Shown piece after piece: positions 24,825 through 39,800 of a stretch of DNA of 64,000 bases. The translations under genes were made by a program, and so were the position numbers. The DNA is from Candidatus Hydrogenedentota bacterium (GTDB lineage: Bacteria > Hydrogenedentota > Hydrogenedentia > Hydrogenedentales > JAEUWI01): the NCBI GenBank assembly GCA_019637335.1, contig JAHBVV010000032.1, positions 1 through 64,000 on the forward strand, read 5' to 3'. The stretch's first letter is position 1, and each line of letters opens with the position of its first letter. Under the pieces are notes generated by a model. The model was not told the origin of the DNA. It searched no databases and worked only from the letters and a program-made list of their open reading frames with translations.

Positions 24825-27800
24825 TTAGTCGCCAACCAGGTAAGAACCGGCAGCACCCATACCGATACCAGCACCTCCAACAATAGCCTTATCCAATACA
24901 TTGCTACCGTACCAAATCCGTTGCAAGGCGTTGAGCGGCATTTCCGGGTTAATCCTGTGTAGAGCCTCGTGCAGGCCAGTTCCTCCGAATCTCCTCGGCT
25001 GGCCAAGATTGGTTATATTCCACCTCGAGTTCTTGATAAAGTTCGGCACATACCTGCCGTACTGTTCCCCAAAGAAGCCCTTCCACGTCAGCCTGCCAGC
25101 CCCGCCGCGGGTACCGCCTTGCGCAATGATGCGGTGGTGAATGTTGTCATTCGGTGCGGCGTTCAACCTTTGAGCATGCGCATTCCGCATCCCGTTTCGG
25201 CCTTCCCACCGGTATCTTCCTGTGTCCGCGAAGCCGTCCTTCCATCCCCGCCACTCGCCCGCAATATCTTTCCACCAGGAGCCAAACTTCGAAGACAGCC
25301 CTGGCCTGCCCGGAATGCTCCTTCCGTAACGTCCAAGTTTTCCGAGGATACCAGCTTTCGATCCCGCCTGGACAATTCCTGCGCCAAATACAGCGCCCGC
25401 GATCGTGACGCTCACTTCCGGGGCGAGTCGCCCGAGGTCTCGATCACTGAAGTTTCCCACGTAATTTGAGAAATCGTTGGATACGCGCTCGGCCGTCTCT
25501 GCCGGATTGGAGGCCGCGGTCCACAAGCCAAAGGAAGAAGCCAGCAGGTTGTCGCTCCGGTGCATGGGGTTTATTTGTCCGTACCAGAAATCTATCCCCT
25601 GACCGACCATTGCGAGTCCGAAATCAATATTGCCTTGCGCATAGGCCGCGAGCCTATCGTTCAAGGCCGTGCCGCCGCCGTTCCCACTACACAACCCAAA
25701 CGGATCCACCAGGGACCACGGGTTGCTCGCGGCGTAGGTGTAGCCGTTGCCCAGGTTGAGCGGGTCGCCCCAGAGGCCGAGGGGATCGCGGCTGGCGAAG
25801 CGCCCGTGGGCGGGGTCGAGGTAGCGGTTGCGGTAGTAGTAATAGCTCAGCTCGGCGTCCCATTGGCGGCCGGTGAAGAGGTAGGGGTTGGCGAATTGGG
25901 ACGCGGTCACATTCAGGCGCGCGCCGGCGGCGTCGAAGAATTCCGGCAGGCCGTAGTCGGCGTAGTCGTAGGCCTCCACGACGGCCCCGGCGCCATCCGT
26001 CAGCTTGACGACATTGTGCTGGTCGTCGGCGTGGTAATAGTAGTCCGCGCCGCCGCGGCGCATGGTGAGGACTTCGTCGATGTAGTTGCCGTAGACATAG
26101 CTTGCCGCGAGCGCCGGACTCCCCGCCGCCGGGACGTTCCACTCCTCCGCCACGCGCGCGCCATCGTGGAGATAGCGCGTGGCGCCGCCCCCCGAACGCT
26201 TCTCGATGCGCCGGCCCAGGGCGTCATAGACGTATTCCGACACCCCGTCGCCGATGTTCACGTCGTCCACCAGGCACGCGTTCGACGCCTCCAAGATGAA
26301 GCGGTCCGTGCCCTGGACGGGCGCGTTGTCCGCGCGCAGGACCGTCGCCAGCGGCTGCCCCAAGGGCCCGCGCCGGATGACGACCTGGTCGCGGAAGACA
26401 TGCGCGTGGATGAGGTACGGCGTGTCGTTCGCCGTGGCGACGGGCGCCGAGGCCAGCTGCCCGCCCGTTCCCTCGCGCCAGAGGCTGATGCCGTCCGCGT
26501 CGATATCCAGCTTCAGGAATTCCGCGTCAAACGTGGTGTCCGTGTTCTGCCCCGTGATGCGCAGGTAGGCGTCCAGCACGTCGTTGCCCGAGGCGCCGGA
26601 CGGGCGCGTGTACACCCACCAGAAATCGCCGTCCGGATTCGTGCGCGGCAGGGCGGAGGAGGCCGGCGTCGGGCCGCCGCCATGCGCCAGGTAACCGCCC
26701 GCGTTCCACGGCCACGGCGCGGACAACACGCCACCCGCGCTCGCCGGGTTGTGCTCCCACGCCGCATCGAGGCCCGTCGCGAAGTCATCGCTGAAGACGC
26801 TCCCCGCCGGGACGCCGTTGGCGCTGTCGATTTCCGGCGCCCGCGCCGCCCGGACAATGCGGTCGCGGTAGTCGTGCTCGTAGAAGGCCGGGAGCGCCTG
26901 GCCGGTCCGGAGGGTGTTGCCGTTCTCGTCATAGACGCGGTCATCGATGTCGCCCGGCGCCAGCGTGTACTGGTTCATCTGCGCGTCCGCCGGCGCGGGC
27001 GTGGCGTCATCCTCCGAGTAGGCCGCTGTCGCGAGGTCGGTGTAGGTATCCGGCGCGGTTTCGACCCGCGTCTTCACCGCCTCCCGGTTCCCCGCGCCGT
27101 CGAGGTCGTATTCGGTCACATGCGGGCCGTATGTAATCGAAACGGGATTCGAATACACGCGCGTCCCGCCATCCAGCGCGCTCGCGTAGATATCGAAGGT
27201 TCCCTGGTCCGGCCGCGCGGGCGCGAGGGCGTCGATCTGGGTCGCGGTGTAGCCCTGCAAGTCGGCCGCGTAGTCCACCGTCTCGTCGCGGGCGCCCTGG
27301 GTCTTTGTAATATAGACGCCGAGCGTGCCCGGGTCGAAGGTGGCGCTGAAATCGCCGTTCAACTGCAGCGGCGCGCCGCCCGTGAAGCTCGCAACGTCCG
27401 GCGTGACGCTGTTCAGCGCCATGGCCCCGGTCCAGTTGCCCGCCGCGCCGGAGGCCGCCGCGCCGATAGTCTTGATGGAACGCTCCAGCCGGTTCAGCGA
27501 GTCGTACTGGTAGTCGTAGGTCTTAACCGGAACGCCGCCCGCCAATTCGACGCGCTGGGTCTTATTGTTCGCCTTGTCCCACGTATAGGTCCGCGCGTCG
27601 AAAGCCGTTCCCGGCGACTCCGGATTCTGCGGGTCGTACTGCTCGTGCGTGGTGGCGTTCACCCGCCCGACGGCGTCGAACGCATAGCGGAGACGCGTGC
27701 CGTTGCCCGCCATCGTGCGCCGCTCGACGCGGCCCGCGCCGACGTAGTCGTAGGAAGCAAGCAGATTCGCTCCATCGCCGCCCTGGGAGCTGTGGATGGT

Positions 27801-30800
27801 GGAAATACGCTCCAGTTCGTCGTAGGCGTGGGTCACCGTGCGCCCAGCGGGATAGGTGGTGGACTCCCGATCGCCCGTCAACCCATAGGTGTGGCTGATG
27901 GTCTTGGTGAAACCATCCGCCGCGAACTCAATCGTCTCCGACCGCATGTTCGACATGGAGTCGAAGGTGCGCGTCACCGTGGCGAAGTCGTTCGCGGCTA
28001 CAGTGGTGTTGGAGAGGCTGTCGTATTGGTAGCTCTCGAAGGTAGCGCCCTGGATGGACCCTTGCGGGTCGTCCGGCGTGATGGTCTTGTCCGTGAGGCG
28101 ATTCAGGGCGTCGTACGTCGAGACGATTGCCGTCAAATTCGCGTCGAGCTTGTGCTTCACATTGCCGAAGCTGTCGTAGGTGTAGTCCACCTCGGTGGCG
28201 TCGGCGAAGACGACCTTGTCCAGCCGGTCGAGGGCGTCGTAGACGTTGGTCGTCCGGTTGCCGTTGGGGTCCTCCTGCCACGCCAGCCGGGAGTTGTCGT
28301 CCCACCCTTGCTCGGTCGTCACGTCTGCCGGGTATTCCGGGGCAATGCGGGTGGTCTTCAGGAGCCGGCTGAGGCCGTCGTATTCGAACCGGGAAACGTT
28401 GTCCTCGGCGTCCTTCGCATAGACCACATTGCCACGGGAATCGTACTTTGCCACGGTGACGTGGCCCGCGTTGTTCTCCGTCTGGATGGGCCGGTTCAGT
28501 TCGTCATAGGTCACGTCCACATAGTAGACCGCGTCCGGGTCGCCCACGTCCGATTTTGCCGTCTCCGTCGTACGGGTCACATTGCCGTTGTCGTCCAGAG
28601 CCAGCGCGATCTGGTTGCCCTTGGCGTCGGTGGTCGTGATCAGGCGGTAGGCGGTGTCGTATTCATACTCCGTGGCGTGCCCGTTCGCGTTGATCACCCG
28701 CTCGATTGTGCTGTTGAGGTTGTAGACGGTCTCCACGGTGGATACACCGCCCAGGAACGCCGTTTGCGCGTCCGGATCGAAGTACGCCACCTGGTTGTGG
28801 GTCTTCCGATTGAGATTGTCGTAAACGTTCGTCGTTTCCGCCATGCGCGTCAGGGTGGCGCGGTGCGTGTCCAGCGTGGCGTCGGCGCCATCCGCCGGCA
28901 CGGTGGAAGTATCCTCGCTCACTTCGCCCCAGAGGATGGTACGCGTTATGTTGCCGTTCTCATCGTAAGAGAATTCCGTCACGTTACCCATGGGGTCCGT
29001 GACGTAATGCAGGCGATTGAAGCCGTCATACTGGTTGTAGGTGATACGGTCGGGCTCCGTGCCGGACGGCTCCTGCGTCACCTGGCGGGCATTCCCGTTA
29101 GCGTCGTAGGTGTACCGGATGGTGAGGGTATCGTCCTGCGTGGCCGGATCCCCCCGTGTTTCCGCGACGACCAGTTGTCGCGTGTTGTATTCGTAGGTCG
29201 TATAGTTCAGCGGCTCGTTCCCCGCCACGGCCTCGCCCGACCACTGCACGGTCGGATTCTCGTTCCGGTCGTAGTCCGTGTGGGTGTGGATGAACTCGCC
29301 CTCTTCCACCTCCTCCAGGATGTCCGTGGGGCTATTGAGCGTGTTGTAGCGGATTTCCCGGACAATCACCTCATTCGAATCGTCGTCCGTGCCCTCCTCG
29401 TCGAAGTTCTCCGTGTAGGTATAGCGGAGGTTGTTGTTGCCGTCATATTTGAAAACCGTCTCTCGGGCACGGTTTACGGCGCCGGTCACGGTGGGCGTGC
29501 GCTCCAAGACCAGGCGATCGCGGTGGTCAAAACGGCGCTCCGCCGTGTTCCCATTGGGGTCGGTGATGGCCTCCGCCAGCCCGCGGGCATTGGGCACGTA
29601 GACCGTGGTGAGGTTCAGCCCGTCGTCATCGATGACCTGCTGCACGAGGTAGCCGTCACTCCGATAGCCGTAGGTATCCACACGCGGCGGCCCGGTCTCG
29701 CCCACCGGGTGTGTATGGGAGGTCATCTGGCCGAACGCGTTATAACCAAACGACTCCGTGAGGCCGTTGATGGCGTAGGTCCGGGTTAGTGGGTTGCCCT
29801 CCGTTGTGTGCGTGGTGAGGGTTTCATTACCGCGACCATCCCGATAGCGCGCGACGAAGCGGCTGTGGTTCCCGTGGTTGCCAAAGCCCTCCGCGTAGTC
29901 CCACTCCTGTGTGATGGGGGCGCCACCGCCCGCCAGATAGTGGGACGCCGTTCGCATATTCCCCACGGTCCACCAGGCCGGCTCCGTTTCGCTGCCCGCG
30001 CCGCCATAGGTGAAGGTCTCGTAGTCCCCGCCGGGATAGTCGATGCGGGTGACCAGGCTGGTATCGCCTTGATAGCTGTAGGTCGTCTCGAAATAGTCCG
30101 ACGGGTCCGTCGGCAACGCGGAGAACGCCGTCGTCTCGTCCGCGTTCTCGCGCGGGGCCGCGTAGACCCGTTCCGAGCGTGTGCGGTTCTTGTCGTCGAA
30201 GACGGTGACGCGAATATTCCCCTCTGGATCGTTGACCGTCACCCGCCACATGGCGTCCGCCTCGCCAAGAAGTTCATACGAGAAGTTATATACGCCGTCT
30301 CCATAAATCTGCCGGGTCACCCGGTTTTTCATGAAGTCCGCGGAGGCTGTGTCGTAATCGTTGTCCAGATAGACTTGGCCGTTGCCGTCCGTGATGGTAT
30401 CGATGAGGTCGGTCCCTGGTACGTAACTGTAGCGGTTCACCGTCCAGCCGCGGCTGTCGCGTACGGTCGTCAGCTGGTCACCGTCGTAGGAGTAATACAC
30501 CGAACGCCCGGTGAAATCCGTCACCCGGCTGATGCGCCCAGTATCGTAATAGCGGATCCGGTAGCTTCGGCCGGCCGTATCAACGACTCTCGAGAGGCGC
30601 GCCGAGCCATCCTCCAGCTCCTCGTAGTGGAAATCCATCTGGTTACCAAAGCGGTCCTTGATGTGTCGCAATCGCCCCCGCTTGCCTCCGGAAGACGCAT
30701 CCAGCGGATAGAACTCGTACACCGTCTTGTCGGCGTAGGTCATTCTGACCCAGCCCGATAGGTTCTCGGAATCCTCCATCGTGATCTGGGTCGGATAATC

Positions 30801-33800
30801 CCCGTTCGTCCACGGCCCCGATGCGCCCTCGCGCTCCCAGATCTCCTCGCGCCCGCTCCGGCCATCATGGACCAGAATTCTCCGCCCATCGTTCTGGCGC
30901 CGGACCCACACATTGTAAGCATAATCCCACTGCTCGCCAATCGGATTCCGCTCCGCCTTGATGTTCTGAAGCTGTTCCTGAACAATCTCCGCCGGTCCGA
31001 CAAACTGCCGGACACCCGTGTTGTTCCGGGCATGCTTCGATCGGTAGACCCTGGACCAGTCAAAGTCGAACCCCGGGCTCGAAACCCGAAGATCCGTCAT
31101 GTTCTCCGTAAACTCACCAGAGAACTGATAGACAGGATCGCCGGCCGCGCCGTTCGAGGCAATACCCCCATGTTCTGCTCCCGTACCGTGCATCCCGTCG
31201 GGACTGTAGCTTGCGGGATTTTCATCGCTTGACGCCAGCTCGAATCCCTCCACTGCACCATGAATAACACGGAACCGTATATCCTGCGCCGCGCGCAGAA
31301 CACCATTCTTGTAAAGTTGAAATGTAGCGGTGACATCGTGGGGAATACTCTGCTCGGGAATGTTATACGCGAGGGCATAAACCCCGAGACCATCGAGGTC
31401 GCTAAGCTTGAAGCGGTCTACGATTACCGTTGCGAGGTCGACCGAGTACTGAGGGGACGCCGAAGGGCTGGCCGAGAATCGGCGAGTCCAGGCATTCGTG
31501 GCAAAAAACAACAACTCGGGGCTGGTGTCCTGTTCGATTGAGACTTCCCATTTGTCCCTTTGAAGGGCCTCCCCAAGTTCTCCCACATCCGTGACTTCGA
31601 AGCCGATTCGTCGAGCGAGCATATGAACGCTCTCCGGCAAATACTGTTCCCGCGACAAGTCGGGAACGTTGACCAATTGAACGACTCCCTCCGGATTCGC
31701 CTCCGGAACACCGTCTCCGTCGGTATCGAGAGCAACAATGAACCCTGGAACGTCGATCGGCTCGAACAATGCGCCTACATTCCAGTTTCTGCTCGTCGGC
31801 AGGGAAATCGGGTTAGTAGACATGTCCTGGAGATCACCGGTCCACCCAACAAACGTGAAGCCTATGTCCGGAACTGCTTCCAGGGAAATCGTCTCATTGC
31901 AATCATATATCGCGTAGTTGCTATTTCTGGATATGACGCCGCCCTCAGACGTTTCCAGGTCCACGTCAACAACATTTCTGCAATTCGCCTCAAACACGGC
32001 CCGAAACCAATTTATCTCGGGATGTTCAACGATTTGGCAGGAGGTTAACTCCAGGCGTTTGCTGGTTGAAAAGGGTACGTTTTCCCGATTGTGGTATGCC
32101 AGTTCCCAGTACTTGAACTTGTACCCGGGTCTCGGCGTCGCTACGAGTGTAACAGTTTCATGGATTGGGTAAATCCCTGCTCCTTCGACCGTGCCACCAG
32201 GCGTCGCGGTGGCCGACACCTGCATTTCGCGCCCGTCTGGCCGAAGTGTATAGGTTACATCTCGGCCTTCAGAGGTGTCTACATACGAAACGGACTCCAC
32301 CTCCAAGCCGTGCTCCGGAGCAAGTGCAACTTTGCCCCAAAACGTAGAACCCGAGCTACTGTGGGCATCTCCGATTGTCAGGTACTCTCCCTCCTCGAGT
32401 ACCCAACCTGCACGCTCCCCGTCGAGGGATAGGCGAGTTCCTCCGACAATTGTCAGGTGGTTTCGAGTCAATTGCAGGGTTAAGTCAAGATAGGGAGGGC
32501 GCGAGCCATCATAGTACGAAGAATTGGGAGCCAGGCACGTAACAGGACTTGTTGTTCCACAGGCGGTTTCAAGCGTAGTATTCACTGGGGGGTTTCTGAT
32601 GTAAGATACCCAGCACCGGAAAGTCTCCAAATCGACGCGCCCGTGACGCAGATCGACGTCGTAAGCGACGAATCCGCTCCCCAGCCATTGGTGGCATTCC
32701 GTTTCCGAAGGTAACACCGTCACTGAATCCGTCCCTAGTATTATCAGGCTATTTTCCTCCCCCAGGGGAAGGCCCCCGTTCAAGGGAAGGCCTATCGTCT
32801 TTGCTCCGGGAACTTCTACAGTTACCTCGGGAATTGGATGATCGTAGTAGTACGTCCAACCACAATATCGGGCGGTACCCTCGTGGCAAAAGTCATGCCT
32901 TGGATTCCACCTTGAGTAAGTATACATTTCATACCACGGACGACAGTCGTGCGATACCGTACGCTTTGGTGCGGGAGTGAGTATCGGTGGCGATGGAGGG
33001 GCGGTCGAGTCGCCTGTTATCCAGTAGCCAATGTTGATGGTTGCTTCCGGGTTCGACTGGCCCGTGTACGCATATACGGGCGCAACCGTAATATCGCTTG
33101 TCAGCCGAGGAATGGTAAGAATCTGCGTATCACCACTTATGTCGCCGGTCCAGTACAGAAAAGTGTAGTCGGGAATACCCGGCGCGGCTAGAACGACCCG
33201 AGTTCCAGCCTCATATACCGGTCCTGGGCTTGGGTACATAGTCACGGGATGTGAGTTCACCAGGACCAGATTACCGAAAGATTCGCGCATCCATCCAGGA
33301 ATATCGATCCGGAAAGTCCTGCCAGTTGATACGAATACAGCCTCAACATAGACGTCATTCGGGGGCATGTCGAACTCCCAGATCACGTCTTCTGAGCCAG
33401 GCGAAGAGGATCGCCACTCAAGAAGCTCCATGCCATCGCCGGGAAGAGCAACGAGTTTCACCCGCTCTCCGGCGATGTATCCATTCTTATTGGGCGAGCG
33501 CCATATCGTGCCTTCACCGATGGAACGTGTAGATACCGAATACTTCGTTTGCTTAAACACTGCCCATACTATATAAGGCGCGGTCGTAATTGCGGTGGTG
33601 ATGGACCCATCCGCAGGGCTGCTCTTTGTCGCCTTACCCGAGTCCCCGCTCAACCGTGCGGTTTTCTGCGCACTGAGAGAAATATCCCCTTGCCAGTGGT
33701 CAAACTCCCACCCGGGATCTGGAATTGGCGTGAATGTGACTACGTCACCAAGCTTGTATCCCTCGGGCTTATATGGCTGAATTTCAAACGTGCCGCCAGG

Positions 33801-36800
33801 CATGGCACCCGGCGGTGGGATCTGAATCTTGACCAACGGAGCAAAAAACGCCTTAAGTTGCTTGTTGCTGTTTATTAATATTTGGATCGAGGGCGAATCG
33901 CTACCATCTACATCATCACCTTCCCAGTGATCGAACTCCCAGCCTTCCGCAGGAGAGGCGATCACCGTAACGGACGCTCCAGACGCATAATTGTCAAAGA
34001 CTGGAGTCACGCTTCCACCGTCTCCCGCGACGACATTCAGTGAGTACCAAACGCCATCCGGCTCGAATGTTGCGTGCACCGACATATCCGCCGACATTTC
34101 CGACACGGTGTGAGTAATGTCGGTGCTCGTGATGTCCCCAGACCACCCGGAAAAGAGCCACCCTTTGGCGGGCTCAGCGGTGAAGATGACCTCGGCGTCT
34201 TTGTCGAATCGGGTGATTCCCGGCGCGGGTATAACATTGCCCTCACCGGTCTGGGTGAGCGTGAGGGTGACCTTGTCGTCGGAATCCGGTTCATTGCGGA
34301 ACACGGCCGTGATTTCCGTGCTTTCGGTCACAGGCGGCAGGGGGCCGGTGACGACATCGACTCCGGCTGCGTCGTTAACAATCCAGTGGTCGAACACCCA
34401 CCCGCTTGCGGGCGTTTGCGTGGCGGTAACGCTTGCTCCCGGAGGCAGATATTCCTCGAAGGGCCCGTCCGAGGCAACGAGGTCGCGGTCATTGGATTCG
34501 AGGCCCGCGGAGTGGGCGAGATGTACGGCGCCCTCGCCGACGACATTCGCCGCGAAGCGGAAATGCGTGCCGCCCGGAAGGAATACGGCGACAATGTCGT
34601 GGGCGGCGTCCATGGTGATGCTCTGGGGGGCGTCGCTGTAGATGGGGCTCCCGTCGACGATCCAGTGGTCCAGATGCCGGAAACCGTCTTCCACGGCGGA
34701 CACGGTCACTACGGTGGCCGGTTCCTGGGTGTGGGCCGGGTCCGGGTAGAACTCGTATCCTCCGGGTTCTGCGATGACGCGGCCAGGCGGGTTGAGGGAA
34801 ACGGACCCGCCCCCGAAGCTGCGGACGGTGAGAGCGAAGGAGGGTATATAGACCGCGGTGAGTTCGGTGTTCTCCGTGAGGGGGAAGGTCTCTTCGTGGT
34901 TTGTGCTGTTGTGGATGCTCCCACCTTCCCAGTGGTCGAATCGGTAGTCACTGTCGAGCAGGTCTACGGCCCGAACGGTGACATTTTGGTCCGCGCGGAA
35001 GGGATTGAAATACTCGACGCGCTGGCCGGGCGCCTCATCTCCGTTGATGGGGTCGGGCGTGAACTCTATCCGGCCGGTTCCGGCGGGGTTGATATTTACC
35101 GTGAGCACATGAGGATCCAACCTGTAGACCGGATCAACAGTCCAATCGTCGGTCATGTCCAGGACGAGGGGGACGTCCCCGCTCTCCGTCGGCACGCCTC
35201 CCGAGCCGACGTATTCCCAATGGTCCAGGGCATAACCCAGTTCCGGGGCGGGGGACAAGGAGGTGGTTGCCCCGTTCAGGATGTAGTAGCGTGTGGCTGC
35301 GCCGTCGGTAGTTGGGAAGGACACGGACAGGAGGTCTTCCGGCGGGTTGACGGTAAAGGTGGCGGAGCCGCGGAGAGCATAGTCCCCGCCGGGCACGGGG
35401 TAGCCGTAGTCATCGCGCACCTCGAGCGAGTGGAAATCGTGTGTACCCACGGCGCTCAGTGTCAGGTGGTCCGTCACGGTGATGTCGATTGCCGGATCCC
35501 GGCTCCCATCAAAAGGTTGCCCGCTGCCGCTCCAGTGACTGAAGCAGACACCGTCGTCGAAGTTGACAAGCTGATGGTCGGGAATCGTGAGTGTGACGGT
35601 ATTGCCTGTTGCGACGGCAATGGTCCGCGTGGAACCATTGTCTCCAATGATAAAGCCGTTGTCCACGTACACTTCGGGCGTGAAGTAGGGCGTGGGGAAC
35701 TCCAGCGTGAGGATGGACTCACCGACGAAGTCGGCTTCGATGTGCTTGTCGCCGTCCATGGAGAAGGTGTAAGCGCCATTGAGCAGTTCCACGGGAGTTC
35801 CGTTGACACGCAGTTCGTCGACGAGCATGCCGGTTCCCGGTAGGGGCGTTATGGTGACCTCGGCGCCTCCCTCAATACATCCATAGGTGCTATCCGCCAC
35901 GAAACAGTCGTCCGGCGCGGGCGTTACGAGGATGGTGCAGCCGTGATCCGGGGGCAACACCGTGCCGCCCGCGCCAGAGACGGACGCGGATAGTCGGTAG
36001 CGAGACACAAGATCGGGGCAGGCATCCGTGTCGATGGCCACGGTCGCGCCCTTTTCGGGGCTTTCCAGCGCCCGGACAGCGGGAGAGTTCGCGTCAAAGT
36101 GGACATCACTTACCTCAACAAGGTCGCCACTCCCGATGCCGGGACACCGAACCAAAGGATAGAGGTTGCGCACCTGGGTGCAGCGGAGATCAACTCGCGA
36201 GAGATTCTCCAGGCTGGAGAGCCCGTTCAATGCGACGCCTTGTGTGACGGAGTCCGCCATCTCTTCAACAGTCCCGAACAGCAGATCGTATAGGCCGGTG
36301 TCTGCCAGATAGATTTCCTCCAGGGCCACAAGTGCCACGGCCCCATCCAGCGCTCCTGGCTCATCGAGCGGATTACCCGAGAGATCGAGGCTTAAGAGTA
36401 GGTCGCCATCGTCCAGGTGGGACAGTCGGGTCACCTGATTATCCCGCAATGATAGTCTTGCGAGCAGCGGTGGCTGGGTCAGGGGATATAGCTCGGAAAC
36501 GGAGTGCCCGTTGAGATTAACCTCCTGCGTTGTGCGAAAATATTCCACTCCCCGCAGGCTGGCGACGCTTTCGCACGACTCGCAGTCCCAATTGAGAACC
36601 ACGGGCGCCGCATCCAGATCCATCGAATAGAATGCGCCCTCTGGCCGCCCAATACTGCTTCGCACGAGAAATTCAAGTTCGCTATCCACGAACGGTGGCT
36701 GGAAATCGCCGGTGCGGGCGCTCATGCCATAGTCGTCAATCCAGACCGCGTTCGGGTAATAATTGTCGAACTCATCCAGATACACAATGTGGATAGAGGT

Positions 36801-39800
36801 GATAGCGGACGAATCCAAAGGCGCCACTGGCGGGTCACGTTCGATCAGCTTGTCCTGGCTCCTCCAGGCGTCTGGCGGCCCCGAAGTGGCCGAATCCCAA
36901 TCGTAGTCGCCTTTCGCGCCGCCGGGCTCTCCCTCTCCACGGATCCACACTTGCCGAAGTTTACCGTAGGTTTCGATGTAGACGTTGTACCACGCTCCGG
37001 GATCGAGCGGTTCAGCGAGGGGAAACTCCACCTGCTCCACATCGTCAGACCCGAAGGCGCCCCAACGTTCAACGAGCGTAATCTTGTTAGGGAAGATCTT
37101 CACCGTACTTGATATGGTTTCGTCCGCCGCACGCGTACGAAACGCCGCGCATATACTGTCCGCCAGTTTCTCGCCTTCTTGCCAGTCGGGATCCTCGTTG
37201 AAGCGAAGAGCGACATTGAGCCGGTTGTTCGGGGCCGTCATTGGGCGCTGGACGATGGCCACGTCTGTGAGATTCGGCGGAGCTTGCGCGTTTACGGTCA
37301 GGTATGCGTTTAACGTGTCGTCGCTCGCCACGACGATACCCGTTCGCAGCCATTCACCAGAACCCTCGACCGTCCAATCACCATCCGAGAACGCGCCGGG
37401 GTATGAGAGCTCAAAGTCATCCACAACCCCGTATGCGGGAAAAGATTCGTCTGCGTAGACGTGAACAGTCTCCGTGGCGACAAAAGTGTTGACACCGTCC
37501 CCCGCCACAAGTGTGACTGTATAGGCGCCAGGCGCGTTGTACTCATGGGTTTCTTGCTGGCTGCCCGCTTGCAGGCCAGACCCGTCCCCGAAGTCCCATG
37601 ACCAAGACGTTATGGTTGTAGGAGCACTCGAGTTTATCTGGCAGTTCTCGGTGAATCGTAACGGAATCGTTCCGGTACCCGTGGCTTCTAATACTTCCAC
37701 GGTAAACGCCGGGAGTACTTGATCACTAAATCGGACGGGGAGACGCACGCTATGGAGCGCATTCGCTATGCTCTCAGCCTCCGTACCTATGCGAAGCGTC
37801 ACATAGTGGTCGGTATTCGGGGAAGCGAAGGTCTTCGTCTCCACCAGATTCGAGGCAAAATCCGTACTTTCAAAAACGCCATCGTCATCAAAATCCCACT
37901 CGCGAACCTCGTAGGGCAGATTCCCAGCAATTGAGGAATCCCGTAGCGTAATGCTGCCTTGGAAGCCATTCTGCGTCCAGGTGAACTGAGGGATGGGGTC
38001 AGTGAGGAAACTGACTTCCTGAGATGTCCTCGAGGTTCCATTGTGGCCGATGGCCGTCAAAGTCACCGTATAGTTGCCCGGACGAGCGTACTCATGTGCC
38101 GCGTCTCCCGAATCGGGATTCGCCGGGACATGATCTATAGTCACTCCGCTTCCGTCGCCGAAATTCCACAGATAGCGAACAACCGAATCCGCATTTGCCG
38201 TGGTATTGTCAAAAACCACTTCTCCGGGAAGGCTAATCCCATTGAGATCTGTTTGGATCACAAAATCGGCGACGGGCGCGGCAGTCACATATATGCTTCT
38301 GGTTGATTCGATCGTATTCTCATTGGGAGTGCCTGGACTCAGCAACAGGCGCAGGGTTACGTTATATTGTGTGCCGGCCTCGAGCTCGAAGGTAGCCCCC
38401 GACGTAACATCGCCTGTCGCAATATCGTCGACGAGCCAGGTTCGACTCACGTTCCCGCCGCCGATATAGGTCCGATCTTCAGCATGTACGCGATACACAT
38501 CGGGAGAACTTCCGACCTGTTCACCCTGGCGTAGCGTGAAGAATGGCGTAACATCGGGCTTACGATTCTGCCCGATGATGTCTCCGATCACTTGTTCCTC
38601 ACAACTCTTTAGGGCAAAAAGGCAGTCGATATAGTTGGACTCTGCCACTAGCACGTACTGGTTGGACATGCTCCCGACGGCACAATCTATCCGGCACAAT
38701 CCTGCGTACTCGGAATAGCATCCTTGCCAACGGCTAACTCTCCATGGAGAGTTCTCTACGCTGGGTAAATTCTCTATGCAGCCAACACATTTGGCGTAGT
38801 CTAGCGCGCAAGACTCATACGCCATTAAACCTGCCCATTTCCCTTCTAAACGTTTGGAACATGGCTTGCCTAATGATGCGGGCGCGTCGCCATACATCTC
38901 CAACACGGTTGAGTTGCTCGGTCGGTAGTGCTCCTGGCTCTTGGGCTCATAGATAGCCCCGCGATATCCCAGAGGCATTGCCGCACCAGAAAGCTCGGTC
39001 ACCTCGCCGAAGGGCAGGTATTCCATGCTGGATAGCCTGGCCGCATTTCCATCATAAGCCCGCCGGATGCTTCCCTTGATATCGTGAACGTAGTATGCCG
39101 CCTGGCTGCTTTCGGGCTCATTAGCGTCAAGATGTCCGAGAACTGTCGTCGATGGCGCCATCGGATTAAGCGGCACGAAGGTCAAGCGCGTACTACCGCT
39201 TGAGGCGCTCTTCAATGCCGTGGCGTTGTGTAGGACTTCCATTCCCGCTGGAAAGCCACCGAGCCCCCATTGGAAGAAGGATATCTCGTTGGGGACGTCA
39301 TGCCGCCTTCTCTTTGTGTCTCCCCGGTGACTGTAACTTACGTCCTGCTCTCCAGGAAAGTCACTCGTGAAGGAGGTCGGTTGTAAGCCCTCTGTGTACG
39401 TGTAGTGTGCATAGTGCGTGCCGTCCGTCTTCGATACGACCCGACCCCAGCCGTCGTAGATGTAGGAGACCGGCGTACCGCCATTGGAAGTCACCGTCGC
39501 CAGCTTATTGTCTTCGTCGTAGGTAAAAGATTGGCTTTCAAGTACGCCGTTTACATTACTTACTACGCGAGTCAAGAGATTATTGGCGGGGTCGTACGTG
39601 TACCTATAGGTTGCGACAAATGAGCCGCCCGCGCCCCGACGAGTGGCTTCCGTCAATCGCTGGCGGACATCATAGTCATATACCCACCCGGATCCATCAA
39701 GCCTCGATTCCTCAAGCAGTTCTCCGGCAGCATTGTAGATATACTGGAAGCGCTCGACCAGCGCCGCGCCACTCGTATGTCGTATTTCAATGACTCGCTT

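Noticed and set aside
25560-29789. 1409-codon plus-strand frame inside the rhs gene
   Set aside because: Antisense of YD repeats; the Val/Arg/Gly-rich product has no ribosome site or domains. The same holds for frames at 34074-35843, 17927-19270 and 19376-20794.
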